In this document: positions 45,112-53,552 of the stretch, in pieces | Position numbering within the stretch: the first letter of the stretch is position 1 | Layout: each line of letters begins with the position of its first letter | Assembly: GCA_016186205.1 (NCBI GenBank) | Contig: JACPMA010000001.1 | Location: 1-64,000 of the forward strand | DNA from: Candidatus Peregrinibacteria bacterium | GTDB lineage: Bacteria; Patescibacteriota; Gracilibacteria; UBA1369; UM-FILTER-53-11 | Direction of reading: 5' to 3' | Length of the DNA: 64,000 nucleotides | Notes under the pieces: generated by a model | What the model was told of the DNA's origin: nothing | The model's database searches: none | Seen by the model: the letters and a program-made list of their open reading frames with translations, nothing else | Made by a program: the position numbers and the translations under genes

Positions 45112-45909
45112 ATGGATATTTGCGCTACGGTTTTGTCAGTTATTAAAAATGCTGGTGATGCGGTAATGGAATTTTACAGATATGGTAATAGTAAAATTAG
45201 CAACAAAAATGATGGGTCTCCAGTTACTGAAGCGGATTTAGTTTCGCAAGAAATTATTCTAAAAGGTTTAAAACAGTTCGGATATCCTATCGTTTCGGAA
45301 GAACAAAAAGATAATGATAAACGTTTTAGCCAAGACAAAGTTTGGTTCGTGGATCCGTTGGATGGCACAAAGGATTTTATTAATAGGACTGGAGAATTTT
45401 GCGTGATGATTGGGCTGGCTGAAAACGGAGAACCTATTCTTGGTGTGGTTTATCAGCCAGTAAAAGATATTTATTATTATGCGAGGAAAGGTTCTGGAGC
45501 CTACAAGCGCATTGGCAATGGGATCTCGGTAAAATTGGAAGTGTCTTTAACCAGCTCTCCTCAAAAAGCAAAAATGTTCATTAGTCGAAATCACACTTTG
45601 CAGTCAGAAATTCAGTTAGGAAAAGATATTAAAATTGGAGAAATAATACCTTGTGGTAGTGCGGGTGTTAAAATTGGATTAATTGCATCTGGCGAAGGAG
45701 AGGTTTATGTGGTTATGAATGGCAATACGAATGAATGGGATACTTGTGCGTCGGATATTATTATTCAAGAAGCCGGCGGTATGATGACAGATGTGCAGGA
45801 TAAAAAATTAGTATATAATAAAAAATCACTCAAGAATAAACATGGGTTTGTCGTTACGAATAAATTGCTGCATAAGACGGTGATTTCAGCATTAAAAAAT
45901 CTGAGATAG
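45112..45909 (+). CDS. cysQ: CysQ-type 3'(2'),5'-bisphosphate nucleotidase
   Basis: A 265-residue inositol-monophosphatase-fold enzyme. Metal-binding VSEEQKDN, FVDPLDGTKDFINRTGEF and NTNEWDTCASDIIIQEAGG are all present, the pattern of CysQ and not of generic IMPases. CysQ removes the 3'-phosphate from PAP. Here, with a CysC-like CDP-amidate kinase but no sulfotransferase or sulfate-assimilation genes, a likely substrate is the 3'-phosphorylated cytidine nucleotide left after phosphoramidate transfer. It starts 1 nt after the sulfatase-like gene, closing the cassette. Confidence 0.85.
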   Translation: MDICATVLSVIKNAGDAVMEFYRYGNSKISNKNDGSPVTEADLVSQEIILKGLKQFGYPIVSEEQKDNDKRFSQDKVWFVDPLDGTKDFINRTGEFCVMIGLAENGEPILGVVYQPVKDIYYYARKGSGAYKRIGNGISVKLEVSLTSSPQKAKMFISRNHTLQSEIQLGKDIKIGEIIPCGSAGVKIGLIASGEGEVYVVMNGNTNEWDTCASDIIIQEAGGMMTDVQDKKLVYNKKSLKNKHGFVVTNKLLHKTVISALKNLR

Positions 45910-46052
45910 ATTTTAATAATAAAACCCGTAAAATGAAAACTAACCTTCAATCTCTGGCGATTGGCATTACATAAGTTCTAATTCAAATCGCTTGATCCAG
46001 AAAATTATGGTATTATCTAACCTCACTTTCTTTTTTGTCTCCAGTACAACTT
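45910..46052 (+). promoter_or_regulatory. Intergenic region with weak promoter candidate for the neu genes
   Basis: The gap separates the phosphoramidate-like cassette from neuB. TTGATC (45992-45997), 16-nt spacer and TATCTA (46014-46019) form a plausible but weak sigma70-type promoter about 34 nt before the neuB ATG. No hairpin terminator with T-run was found after cysQ. Confidence 0.3.
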
Positions 46053-47087
46053 ATGAACCCAATAAAAATCCGCAATCGTTTAATCGGTCCAGATTATCCT
46101 CCTTATATCGTAGCCGAGGCAGCTATTAATCATGAGGGCGATATTAAAATCGCGAAGCGAATGGTTTACATTGCTCACGCTCTGGGCGCCGATGCCATAA
46201 AATTTCAAATTCATGTGCTGGAGAATGAAATGTTAAAGGAGGCTCCACAATCGGAAAACTTTGCAGAACCACTATACGATACATTGAAACGTACAAATCT
46301 TTCGCTTGATGAACATCGTGAATTGAAACAATTATGCGAGACGATTGGTATTCAGTATCTATGTACCCCTTTCAGTCGTGACGGAGTTGATTTGCTCGAG
46401 CAGATTGGCGTCGATGCTTTTAAAATAGGTTCGGGAGAATTAACAAATCTTCCTCTGCAGGAGCATATTGCAAAAAAGGGAAAGCCGATGATTATTTCAA
46501 CCGGTATGTGTACGGTTGAGGAAATAAGAGAAACTGTTGAACTTGTAAGGAGTATAGGGACGCCATTTATATTGACACATTGCGTTTCGGCATATCCAAC
46601 GCCGTATCATCGAGTAAACCTTAAAATGATTCAGCGATATCAAGCGCTTTTTCAAGTACCTGTTGGGATTTCAGATCACTCCGAAGGTATTTATACGGTT
46701 TTAGGTGCAGTCGCATTGGGGGCATGTTTTATTGAGAAGCATTTTACCCTTAATAAACTTGCGAAGGGGCCAGATCATCCTGTTTCTATTGAACCACAGG
46801 ATTTGTTGGAACTTGTAAAAGGAGCGAATGCTATATATCAAGCATTAGGCGAAACTCGAGATATTTTCCCGGAAGAACAACAAATTGTTGCTTGGGCCCG
46901 CCATAGTGTTGTTTCAGAGAAGCATATACCTCGAGGTACAACCATTGCCAAGGATATGATTTGGGTGAAGAGGCCTGGTCCTCAAGCAGGTGCGGTCCCG
47001 GCAAAATCACTGCGCGAAGTTATTGGAAGAAAAGCGAAAGTCGATATCCCGGCTGGAATCCAGATCAAGTGGGAATACATTATATGA
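46053..47087 (+). CDS. neuB: N-acetylneuraminate (nonulosonate) synthase
   Basis: Condenses phosphoenolpyruvate with ManNAc or a 6-deoxy analogue to make a sialic-acid-like sugar. ATG 46053 is preferred; a TTG at 46035 lies further up. The 344-residue enzyme has a TIM barrel (YIVAEAAINHEGDIKIAKRM, DAIKFQIHVLEN, DAFKIGSGELTNLPL, ISDHSEG, EKHFTLNK) and a C-terminal antifreeze-like SAF domain (ARHSVVSEKHIPRGTTI). The neuC gene overlaps as ATGA, so the classical sialic or legionaminic order is kept. Neu5Ac versus legionaminic acid is not resolvable. Confidence 0.93.
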   Translation: MNPIKIRNRLIGPDYPPYIVAEAAINHEGDIKIAKRMVYIAHALGADAIKFQIHVLENEMLKEAPQSENFAEPLYDTLKRTNLSLDEHRELKQLCETIGIQYLCTPFSRDGVDLLEQIGVDAFKIGSGELTNLPLQEHIAKKGKPMIISTGMCTVEEIRETVELVRSIGTPFILTHCVSAYPTPYHRVNLKMIQRYQALFQVPVGISDHSEGIYTVLGAVALGACFIEKHFTLNKLAKGPDHPVSIEPQDLLELVKGANAIYQALGETRDIFPEEQQIVAWARHSVVSEKHIPRGTTIAKDMIWVKRPGPQAGAVPAKSLREVIGRKAKVDIPAGIQIKWEYII

Positions 47088-48244
47088 AGCACATGAAGAA
47101 ACGGAAGATTGCTGTTATTGCCAGTTCTAGGGCTACTTATGGATACTCGAGGCCGGTTATGCGTCTTATTCAAAAATCAAAGAAGTTAGAATTGGCGCTT
47201 GTTGTAACAGGCATGCATCTTTTAAAGGAATATGGTTTGTCATTAAATGAAATTCTTCAGGACGGGTTTCCTATTGCCGCAAAAGCAGACATGATGATTG
47301 GTGGAGATACAGGGGTCGCATGGGCAAAATCGTTGGGGGTTGGGATACAAAGTTTTTCACAGGTGTTTTCCATGCTTCAGCCGGATATCGTGCTCGTTGA
47401 AGGGGATCGAGGAGAACAGTTAGCCGCTGCGCTCACGGCGGCTTATATGAATATTCCGGTTGCACATATTCAATCTGGTGATCTATCAGGGCATATCGAC
47501 GGAGCGGCACGTCATGCAATAACAAAACTTTGTCATATTCATTTTCCTGCTTGTGAAGATTCAGCAAAACGTGTCGAGCGAATGGGCGAGGAGCTACATA
47601 GAATTTTCAACGTGGGAGCTCCGCAGCTTGATGAAATAGTCTATGGAAAAAAAATATCCCATAAGAAATTGAATCAAATACTCAACTTGGATTTAAAAAA
47701 AAGGACGGCCCTTGTCATTCAGCATCCAGTGCTGTCGGAACTGGAGCAAGCACGTGCCCAAATGATTGAAACCCTGGAAGCTCTTAGAGAGGTTGGTATC
47801 CAGACTATTATTATTTATCCAAATGTAGATGCTGGGGGCGAGGAGATGATTAAAGTTATTAGAGAATACGAACAATATCCGTTTTTGCATAGTTTCAAGA
47901 ACCTTGACAGAATTGTATTTCTAAGTCTTCTTACTCATATTTCAATACTTGTAGGTAACTCAAGTTGTGGTATTATTGAAGCCCCGTCGTTTAAGATTCC
48001 GGTTGTGAATATCGGCTCGCGGCAGAGAGGACGGATGCAGGCGGGCAATGTCATCAATACAGGATATAAGAGAACAGAGATTCGCGATGCGCTCAAGAGG
48101 GGGCTGTTCGATACCTCGCTGCGAAGACGCATTATGAAGTGCAAGAATCCTTATGGTGATGGTAAAAGTGCTGCTCGTATTGTAAAAGTTCTCGAGACTA
48201 TCAAAATTACACCTCATTTACTGGACAAAAAAAATACCTATTAA
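47084..48244 (+). CDS. neuC: UDP-N-acetylglucosamine 2-epimerase, hydrolysing
   Basis: Hydrolyses UDP-GlcNAc (or a 6-deoxy-diacetamido analogue, as LegG) with epimerisation to give the free ManNAc-type precursor for NeuB. ATG 47084 overlaps the neuB stop; 386 residues. KIAVIASSRATYGYSRPVMR (outlined start), VTGMHLLKEYG, VLVEGDRGEQLAAALTA, VAHIQSGDLSGHIDGAARHAI and LVGNSSCGIIEAPSF are diagnostic of the hydrolysing branch and distinct from WecB at 17.5-18.6 kb. Confidence 0.92.
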   Translation: MKHMKKRKIAVIASSRATYGYSRPVMRLIQKSKKLELALVVTGMHLLKEYGLSLNEILQDGFPIAAKADMMIGGDTGVAWAKSLGVGIQSFSQVFSMLQPDIVLVEGDRGEQLAAALTAAYMNIPVAHIQSGDLSGHIDGAARHAITKLCHIHFPACEDSAKRVERMGEELHRIFNVGAPQLDEIVYGKKISHKKLNQILNLDLKKRTALVIQHPVLSELEQARAQMIETLEALREVGIQTIIIYPNVDAGGEEMIKVIREYEQYPFLHSFKNLDRIVFLSLLTHISILVGNSSCGIIEAPSFKIPVVNIGSRQRGRMQAGNVINTGYKRTEIRDALKRGLFDTSLRRRIMKCKNPYGDGKSAARIVKVLETIKITPHLLDKKNTY

Positions 48245-48264
48245 GTTTTAAATAGTATTCTGTT

Positions 48265-49275
48265 ATGGTCTCGTATCAAAAAAAACCTGAAAACATTCGG
48301 CGAGTGCTCGTCACGGGTGGTGCAGGATGTATAGGAATTGCTGTATGCAAAGAACTCCGCAAAAGAGGTTTGGAAGTACATCTTTTTGACCTACCTGAAC
48401 AAATTATGCGTATGAGAAAAGCAATTCCTGATGGAGCCAAAATTTGTTACGGATCGCTGCTTGATATTTCTTCTATTCGAGAGGGTATGGATCAGTGCGA
48501 TGCAGTGCTTCACCTTGCGGCATATCTAGGGGTTCGCCGTACCGAGATGAATAAACTCCGGTGTCTTGAAATTAATGTCGAGGGGACAAAGAATATTCTC
48601 GAATGCGCAGTACAACATCAATTAAAGAAAATTGTTTTTGCTTCCTCTTCAGAGGTATATGGTGATCCGGAGAAAAATCCTATCGATGAAACAACCCCAG
48701 TTCATGGGAAAACTGTCTACGCCATTAGTAAACTTATGGGGGAAGAACTTTGTAAAGCTTATAGCCAACGATATCCCAATTTGCAGTTTGTTATTCTGCG
48801 TTATTTTAATGCCTATGGTCCATATCAAGCCGCACAGTTTGTTATTCCAAAATTTATTCAACAAGTTTTGAAAGATGAGGCGCCAACAGTAAATGGTGAT
48901 GGAATGCAACGTCGTTCTTACTGTTATGTAAGCGATACTGCATGGGCAACGGTTGAAGCGCTTCTATTATCAAATGCAAATGGTCAGGTTATAAATGTTG
49001 GGAATGACGAATCTCTTATTGAGCTGAAGGAATTGGCGCATCGTATTATTTCGATCACCGGTAAAGAGGGTAAGATTAAGCCTGTTTTTGATGTAGATTT
49101 TAAAAATGCTGATAGAGATCGCACCCGAGAAATTGTAGAACGATATTGTGATACCAGAAAAGCCCGCACTCTCTTAAATTTTCATCCAAAAGTTTCTTTG
49201 GAAGAAGGTATCAGGAAAGTCATTGAATCAGAAACGCTGTTCGAGCAGTGGGCTACCACGGAATTGGCCTATTGA
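48265..49275 (+). CDS. SDR nucleotide-sugar epimerase/dehydratase
   Basis: A 336-residue extended SDR between neuC and neuA. RRVLVTGGAGCIGIAVCKEL binds NAD, HLAAYLGVRRTE and FASSSEVYGDPEKNPIDE follow, YAISKLMGEEL has the Tyr/Lys pair and RYFNAYGPYQAAQFV the substrate region. A GalE-like UDP-sugar epimerase or 4,6-dehydratase is possible. A dehydratase here would point to legionaminic-type sugars rather than plain Neu5Ac, but sequence alone does not decide. Confidence 0.83.
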   Translation: MVSYQKKPENIRRVLVTGGAGCIGIAVCKELRKRGLEVHLFDLPEQIMRMRKAIPDGAKICYGSLLDISSIREGMDQCDAVLHLAAYLGVRRTEMNKLRCLEINVEGTKNILECAVQHQLKKIVFASSSEVYGDPEKNPIDETTPVHGKTVYAISKLMGEELCKAYSQRYPNLQFVILRYFNAYGPYQAAQFVIPKFIQQVLKDEAPTVNGDGMQRRSYCYVSDTAWATVEALLLSNANGQVINVGNDESLIELKELAHRIISITGKEGKIKPVFDVDFKNADRDRTREIVERYCDTRKARTLLNFHPKVSLEEGIRKVIESETLFEQWATTELAY

Positions 49276-49278
49276 TCT

Positions 49279-49971
49279 ATGCTTTCACTTCTTACGGTTA
49301 TTACAGCTCGTGGTGGTTCAAAGGGAATACCTAAGAAAAATATGGCATTAATTGGAGGTAAGCCGCTTTTAAGCTATACTCTCAAAAGTGTATTGGCAGC
49401 TCATTTGGAAGGGCGTATCGTTGTATCTACCGACGATAATGAGATTGAGAAGTTTTCGCGTACACACAACGTAGAAGTTATCAAAAGACCCACTGAGATA
49501 TCCGGAGATAAAGCATCCTCCGAATCCGCACTTTTGCATGCCATTGATGTCGTGGCAGGATCTGGATTTTATCCAGAAGTCGTTTTGACGCTACAGCCTA
49601 CATCGCCATTTAGAAGACCAGAAACCATAAAAAAATTCGTAGAGAAATTTTCTCAAATTAAGGATTCTTTTGATGCAATGCTTTCAGTGAATGAAAATCG
49701 GGATGTATTTTGGCTCCCAGAACCTGATGGAAACTTTAAGCGTCTTTTTCCGAATGCCCCTCGTCGAAGGCAGGAACGAACCCCTATTTTTCTTGAAAAC
49801 AGCGCATTGTATATTACGAAAGTCGATGTGCTTCAAAAAACAAAAAGCGTTCTTGGAAAGAAAACTGCCGGGTTTGTTATTGAGCAAGAGGAAGCGCTCG
49901 ATATTAACGAACCGATTGATTTGCTGTTTGCTGATTTTTATATTAAATATGGATCGTATCGGAAAAATTAA
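49279..49971 (+). CDS. neuA: CMP-nonulosonate (acylneuraminate) cytidylyltransferase
   Basis: Activates the nonulosonate with CTP to CMP-sugar. The 230 residues begin LTVITARGGSKGIPKKNMAL, the CTP-binding signature of NeuA/PseF/LegF. IVVSTDDNEIEKFS, KRPTEISGDKASSESALLHAI and VLTLQPTSPFRRPETI are conserved. Together with neuB and neuC it completes a nonulosonate pathway. It overlaps the next gene by 23 nt. Confidence 0.93.
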   Translation: MLSLLTVITARGGSKGIPKKNMALIGGKPLLSYTLKSVLAAHLEGRIVVSTDDNEIEKFSRTHNVEVIKRPTEISGDKASSESALLHAIDVVAGSGFYPEVVLTLQPTSPFRRPETIKKFVEKFSQIKDSFDAMLSVNENRDVFWLPEPDGNFKRLFPNAPRRRQERTPIFLENSALYITKVDVLQKTKSVLGKKTAGFVIEQEEALDINEPIDLLFADFYIKYGSYRKN

Positions 49972-51622
49972 ACGATCGATAAAAGGAATACCAGTTCTTT
50001 ATCCACTCGCAAAATTTTTATCTAGTCCGCGGGAGGAATTGAAGCAGTGGAAGGATTTTTTCGCTTTCAAAAATGGATTTCAGCGAATATTTTCCGTTAA
50101 AAGTAAAACAGAATCTCGAGGAAAACTTCTAATAGTGAGTCTTCACGGAAATTCTGTAAATGCTATTAAAGAAGAAGCATTCTTCGCGAAAGCAGCGCAA
50201 CTCCATGGTCTGGAACCATACATCCTTACCAGCCGCGGCGCCTGGGCGAATCGATACTATAAGGTTTTCGGGATCGATAAATTTATTTATTTTGAGAAAT
50301 TTTTCAGAAAACTACCTCTGCAGAAAATTCGAAAGGATGCGAGAGAATATGCTCATACCATTCAAACGTTCGACCAGCTCATGGCCTTTGAATATGAGGG
50401 AGTGAAGATCGGTAAATACATTTGTTCTTCATTGGTGAGAAAAACGTATACCGGCGAAGTAGATATGGGAAATCCAGAAACGAGGAAATATATTCAGTAT
50501 TATCTTGAAGAAACCATGTCAAATGCACTCGCCGCAAAAGCGATTTTTGAGATGTATAATCCAGCTGCTGTTTTATTTCTTGAAAGAGGATATACGCCGT
50601 ACGGCGAGTTTTTTGATATTGCTCTTGAGAGGGGATTAAATGTTGTGCAATGGTGCGGTTCTCACACGGATAATGCCTTTATGTTGAAACGATTTCATCG
50701 CGGATTAGAAGATCAGCATCCGGCGTCCCTGTCCGAAAAAACATGGGATATGTTGAAAAAAATGCCGTGGACCGAGGAGCGAAGCAAAAAAATTAAGCAG
50801 GAATTATTCCAAAATTATTCCAGCGGAGGATGGTTTAGCGAAGTGGGAACGCAATTCAATACGAGTATGATGGAAAAAGAGAAGATTCAAAAAATGCTCG
50901 GACTTGATCCCAAGAAAAAAACGGCCTTCATTTTTCCGCATCTTTTTTGGGATGCGACGTTTTTCTGGGGAGAAGATATTTTCACCAATTACCGCGATTG
51001 GTTTATCCATGCGGTAAAGGCTGCCTGCGCAAATCCGCACCTCAATTGGGTGATTAAAATCCATCCGGCCAATGTTGTGAAGTTGAATCGTGATGGGTAT
51101 AAAGGGGAACTTGTGGAAAAACTTACGATTCGTGAGGTGATTGGTGAGCTCCCGTCGCACGTTAAACTTCTCGAGCCTACAACGAAAATTTCCACCTTTT
51201 CTCTCTATTCATGGATTGATTATTGTTTGACTGTTCGAGGTACTCCCGGCATTGAGGCTGCCATGTTTGGAATTCCGGTTTTAACCGCCGGCACTGGTCG
51301 TTACGACCGGCACGGATTTACAATTGATTCATCTACGCGTGAGGATTATCTTGAAAAACTTTCGAAAATTCACACTTATCCACGCCTTACCCCGGAACAA
51401 ATTGAACTGGCAGAGAAATTTGCTTATGGTACTTTTCTTGTAAGGCCTTTTCCTTTCAAGAGTATAAAAATATCTTATGAGCGGGACAAAAAAGCCACGC
51501 CGAAGGTGAATTATCTTTTGTCTTCCACGGAAGACCTTTTCAAGGCAAAAGATCTTGCTGCTTTCGGTCAGTGGTTTGTTGATTCAAAAGATGAAGATTA
51601 TATCGAGTTGTCGCAACTTTAA
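49949..51622 (+). CDS. Capsule-type polysaccharide biosynthesis protein, putative glycosyltransferase
   Basis: ATG 49949 (MDRIGKIKRSIKGIPVLYPL) is chosen; a longer frame would run back through neuA. The 557 residues have a GT-B-like look: N-lobe LLIVSLHGNSVNAIKEEAFF, VLFLERGYTPYGEFFDIALE, then C-lobe TAFIFPHLFWDATFFWG, LNWVIKIHPANV and TVRGTPGIEAAMFGIPVL. The last motif is shared with capsule KpsS/LipB and related CMP-Kdo/sialyl transferases. Location right after neuA suggests it uses the CMP-sugar, but the donor is inferred. It is the last gene of the AT-rich block. Confidence 0.68.
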   Translation: MDRIGKIKRSIKGIPVLYPLAKFLSSPREELKQWKDFFAFKNGFQRIFSVKSKTESRGKLLIVSLHGNSVNAIKEEAFFAKAAQLHGLEPYILTSRGAWANRYYKVFGIDKFIYFEKFFRKLPLQKIRKDAREYAHTIQTFDQLMAFEYEGVKIGKYICSSLVRKTYTGEVDMGNPETRKYIQYYLEETMSNALAAKAIFEMYNPAAVLFLERGYTPYGEFFDIALERGLNVVQWCGSHTDNAFMLKRFHRGLEDQHPASLSEKTWDMLKKMPWTEERSKKIKQELFQNYSSGGWFSEVGTQFNTSMMEKEKIQKMLGLDPKKKTAFIFPHLFWDATFFWGEDIFTNYRDWFIHAVKAACANPHLNWVIKIHPANVVKLNRDGYKGELVEKLTIREVIGELPSHVKLLEPTTKISTFSLYSWIDYCLTVRGTPGIEAAMFGIPVLTAGTGRYDRHGFTIDSSTREDYLEKLSKIHTYPRLTPEQIELAEKFAYGTFLVRPFPFKSIKISYERDKKATPKVNYLLSSTEDLFKAKDLAAFGQWFVDSKDEDYIELSQL

Positions 51623-51624
51623 GA

Positions 51625-52965
51625 TTAGCGGTTGAATTTTTTATACCGTTTTTCGACGGCTTCGATATCGTTGATGTCGTCGAAGTCTTTCTCGAAAACC
51701 CCATCGCTGTCTTTCACTTCCTCAATTTCCATTAAGAATTTATCATTAGGATTTTCTTTTGCGGGTTGAAGTTTTGGGGGCGACAGGAGGGGATTTAAGC
51801 CATAGATATTTTCGTTATCAGGAACTTTTTTAAAATCAGAGTTTGGTTTGAAACTAGGATCCGGCACCTTCGTTGGGTTCCACTCATTTGGAAACAGTTT
51901 GCGAGGCGGCTTTGGCAAAAACTCTGGCGCGCTCTCTATATCATTCAAAATCGCTCGCGAGAGGCCTTTTGTGCGGCCGAATTTTCCTTCCTCTAAAGCT
52001 TCCCTCGCGCGCTCCATTTTTTCTTGAAGTTCTTTTTTCTTTTCCTCCGGCAGTTTTTCGAAAAATTCAAAGACCTCTTTAAATTCATCTTTTGCCTCTT
52101 CTGCCCTGTTTTCTAATTTTGCTTCGTGTTTCTCTTTGTCACCACCGCGTTTTTCTTCTTTTTCTTCTCGTTTTTTAAATTGAATAGTCACTTTCGATTC
52201 TTTTCGAGCTTCCGCCGCTTTTACTGCTTCGCGCGCTTCCACAATAACAGCAAGATGTTCATCTTCTTCGTCAACGATTCGTTTTACAATCTTTTTGATC
52301 TTCTCTTCGCTTTTCTTTTCTATCTTCGACAAAACTTCCACATGCCGCTCGGCAGCCACCTCTATTTTTTCAAGAGCCTTTCTTGCATCTGCCGGTTTTG
52401 AGATTTTCACTTCAATAATTTCGCTTGCGGCGGAAACTTCCTTGCGCATGTCTTCAAGAGTTTCGGCTAGAAAAATTTCTTCTTCAGTTTCGAGATGAAT
52501 TTCGCCCTCATGGGCCCGAGCCGCCGGAGCTAGCCATGCGAGCGAAGGATTTTTTGCAATGATATTTTCAGCTTCGGAAAGCCTGCGATCCGAAAATCGC
52601 AAATGAGCATCAATTTTTTGAAGCGGCGTTCTCGAAAATGCGAATTCGATCTTTTCCGCAGCTTGTTTCCAGGGGTAGAGGAAGTGTCCGCGGGTCGTGC
52701 TTGGTTGATACGCCCACACCGTGCCGGCCGTCATAAGGACAAGCGCCGCAAGGCTTCCCGCAAGGCTCAAGCGCGCAAAGCTTAAGCGCGGCCATGAGAA
52801 CCAACCGCTCGCTTCAGATCTAGTTTCTGCAGCCTCGATCTTTGTTTTCTGGGCCGCTATGCGGTGCAATTTTTCAAAGAAAACCCGTTCGGCTTTTTTA
52901 CTGCGTTCAAATTGAGGCAAATGCCCCAAGATTTTTTCGACCTGATTTTCATTTAAAGGATTCAT
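51625..52965 (-). CDS. DUF5667-type membrane protein, probable anti-sigma partner
   Basis: A 446-residue protein. A cytoplasmic N-terminal region (1-70, helical) precedes one transmembrane segment (LSLAGSLAALVLMTAGTVWA, about 73-92). The DUF5667 hallmark follows: LYPWKQAAEKIEFAFSRTPL and AHLRFSDRRLSEAENI. The rest is long, very charged and predicted coiled coil (Glu/Lys 60% in places, about 180-340), ending Pro-rich. It overlaps the ECF sigma gene by 4 nt, the usual sigma/anti-sigma layout, so it probably binds the sigma factor and senses an envelope signal. Confidence 0.75.
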   Translation of the reverse strand: MNPLNENQVEKILGHLPQFERSKKAERVFFEKLHRIAAQKTKIEAAETRSEASGWFSWPRLSFARLSLAGSLAALVLMTAGTVWAYQPSTTRGHFLYPWKQAAEKIEFAFSRTPLQKIDAHLRFSDRRLSEAENIIAKNPSLAWLAPAARAHEGEIHLETEEEIFLAETLEDMRKEVSAASEIIEVKISKPADARKALEKIEVAAERHVEVLSKIEKKSEEKIKKIVKRIVDEEDEHLAVIVEAREAVKAAEARKESKVTIQFKKREEKEEKRGGDKEKHEAKLENRAEEAKDEFKEVFEFFEKLPEEKKKELQEKMERAREALEEGKFGRTKGLSRAILNDIESAPEFLPKPPRKLFPNEWNPTKVPDPSFKPNSDFKKVPDNENIYGLNPLLSPPKLQPAKENPNDKFLMEIEEVKDSDGVFEKDFDDINDIEAVEKRYKKFNR

Positions 52966-53483
52966 GAGTTTGGATGTATAAAGTGAGTGTTATATTCATC
53001 GCGCAGAGTGGCGATGGCCCGCGATAGAGCGGTTCGAACCGCCCCTTCTTCTTTCCCGACGATTCTGGCGATTTCTTCGTTGCCAAGATCATTGACGTAC
53101 CGCAGCGTAACCAATTCTTGTTGCGCCACTGGCAGTTTAGAAATTAAATGGAGGATCTTCGACACAAGCATTTTTTCATCAAGCGTTTCGGTTGCGGGCA
53201 CTTCTTTCACAACTTCAACCGCTTCCTCAAGCGGCAAAACATTTTTCTTTGCCGCGTAATAATTCACGAGATGATTGTGCGCGATGGTAAAAATCCAAGT
53301 TTTAAAAGGGCGATTTCGGTCGTATGAATCAAAAGCCTGAAAGGCTTTCAAAAAAATATCAGAGGTGAGATCTTCAGCCGTATCGCGGTTGAATCCGACA
53401 CGGTACAAAATATAATTGAAGATTGTTCTCTTATACTCCTCATAATACTGCGTGAACTCCTGAATAGAGTCGGCGTGCGGCAT
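52962..53483 (-). CDS. ECF-type RNA polymerase sigma factor
   Basis: A 173-residue sigma70-family regulator. Region 2 (about 20-85) contains DTAEDLTSDIFLKAFQAFDSYDRNRPFKTWIFTIAHN (outlined), binding the -10 element and core enzyme. Region 4 (about 115-165) has LPVAQQELVTLRYVNDLGNEEIARIVGKEEGAVRTALSRAI (outlined), the -35 helix-turn-helix. The next gene encodes a DUF5667 membrane protein overlapping by 4 nt. A perfect GAACCGGTTC palindrome (53486-53495) lies directly upstream of the start codon; whether it is an operator is unknown. Confidence 0.92.
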   Translation of the reverse strand: MPHADSIQEFTQYYEEYKRTIFNYILYRVGFNRDTAEDLTSDIFLKAFQAFDSYDRNRPFKTWIFTIAHNHLVNYYAAKKNVLPLEEAVEVVKEVPATETLDEKMLVSKILHLISKLPVAQQELVTLRYVNDLGNEEIARIVGKEEGAVRTALSRAIATLRDEYNTHFIHPNS

Positions 53484-53552
53484 AGAACCGGTTCACATAA
53501 AAATATACCTTCCAGAAGGGTAATCGTTACGAAGATGATTATAAAGCCAATT

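Noticed and set aside
40732-45909. Sulfate activation (cysC, sulfatase, cysQ)
   Set aside because: There is no ATP sulfurylase, PAPS reductase or sulfotransferase, and the sulfatase-fold protein lacks the C-x-P-x-R signature. The phosphoramidate reading explains all genes better.
53509-53520. Terminator after the matrixin gene (CCTTCCAGAAGG then T-rich on the minus strand)
   Set aside because: The stem is only 5 bp, too weak to call.
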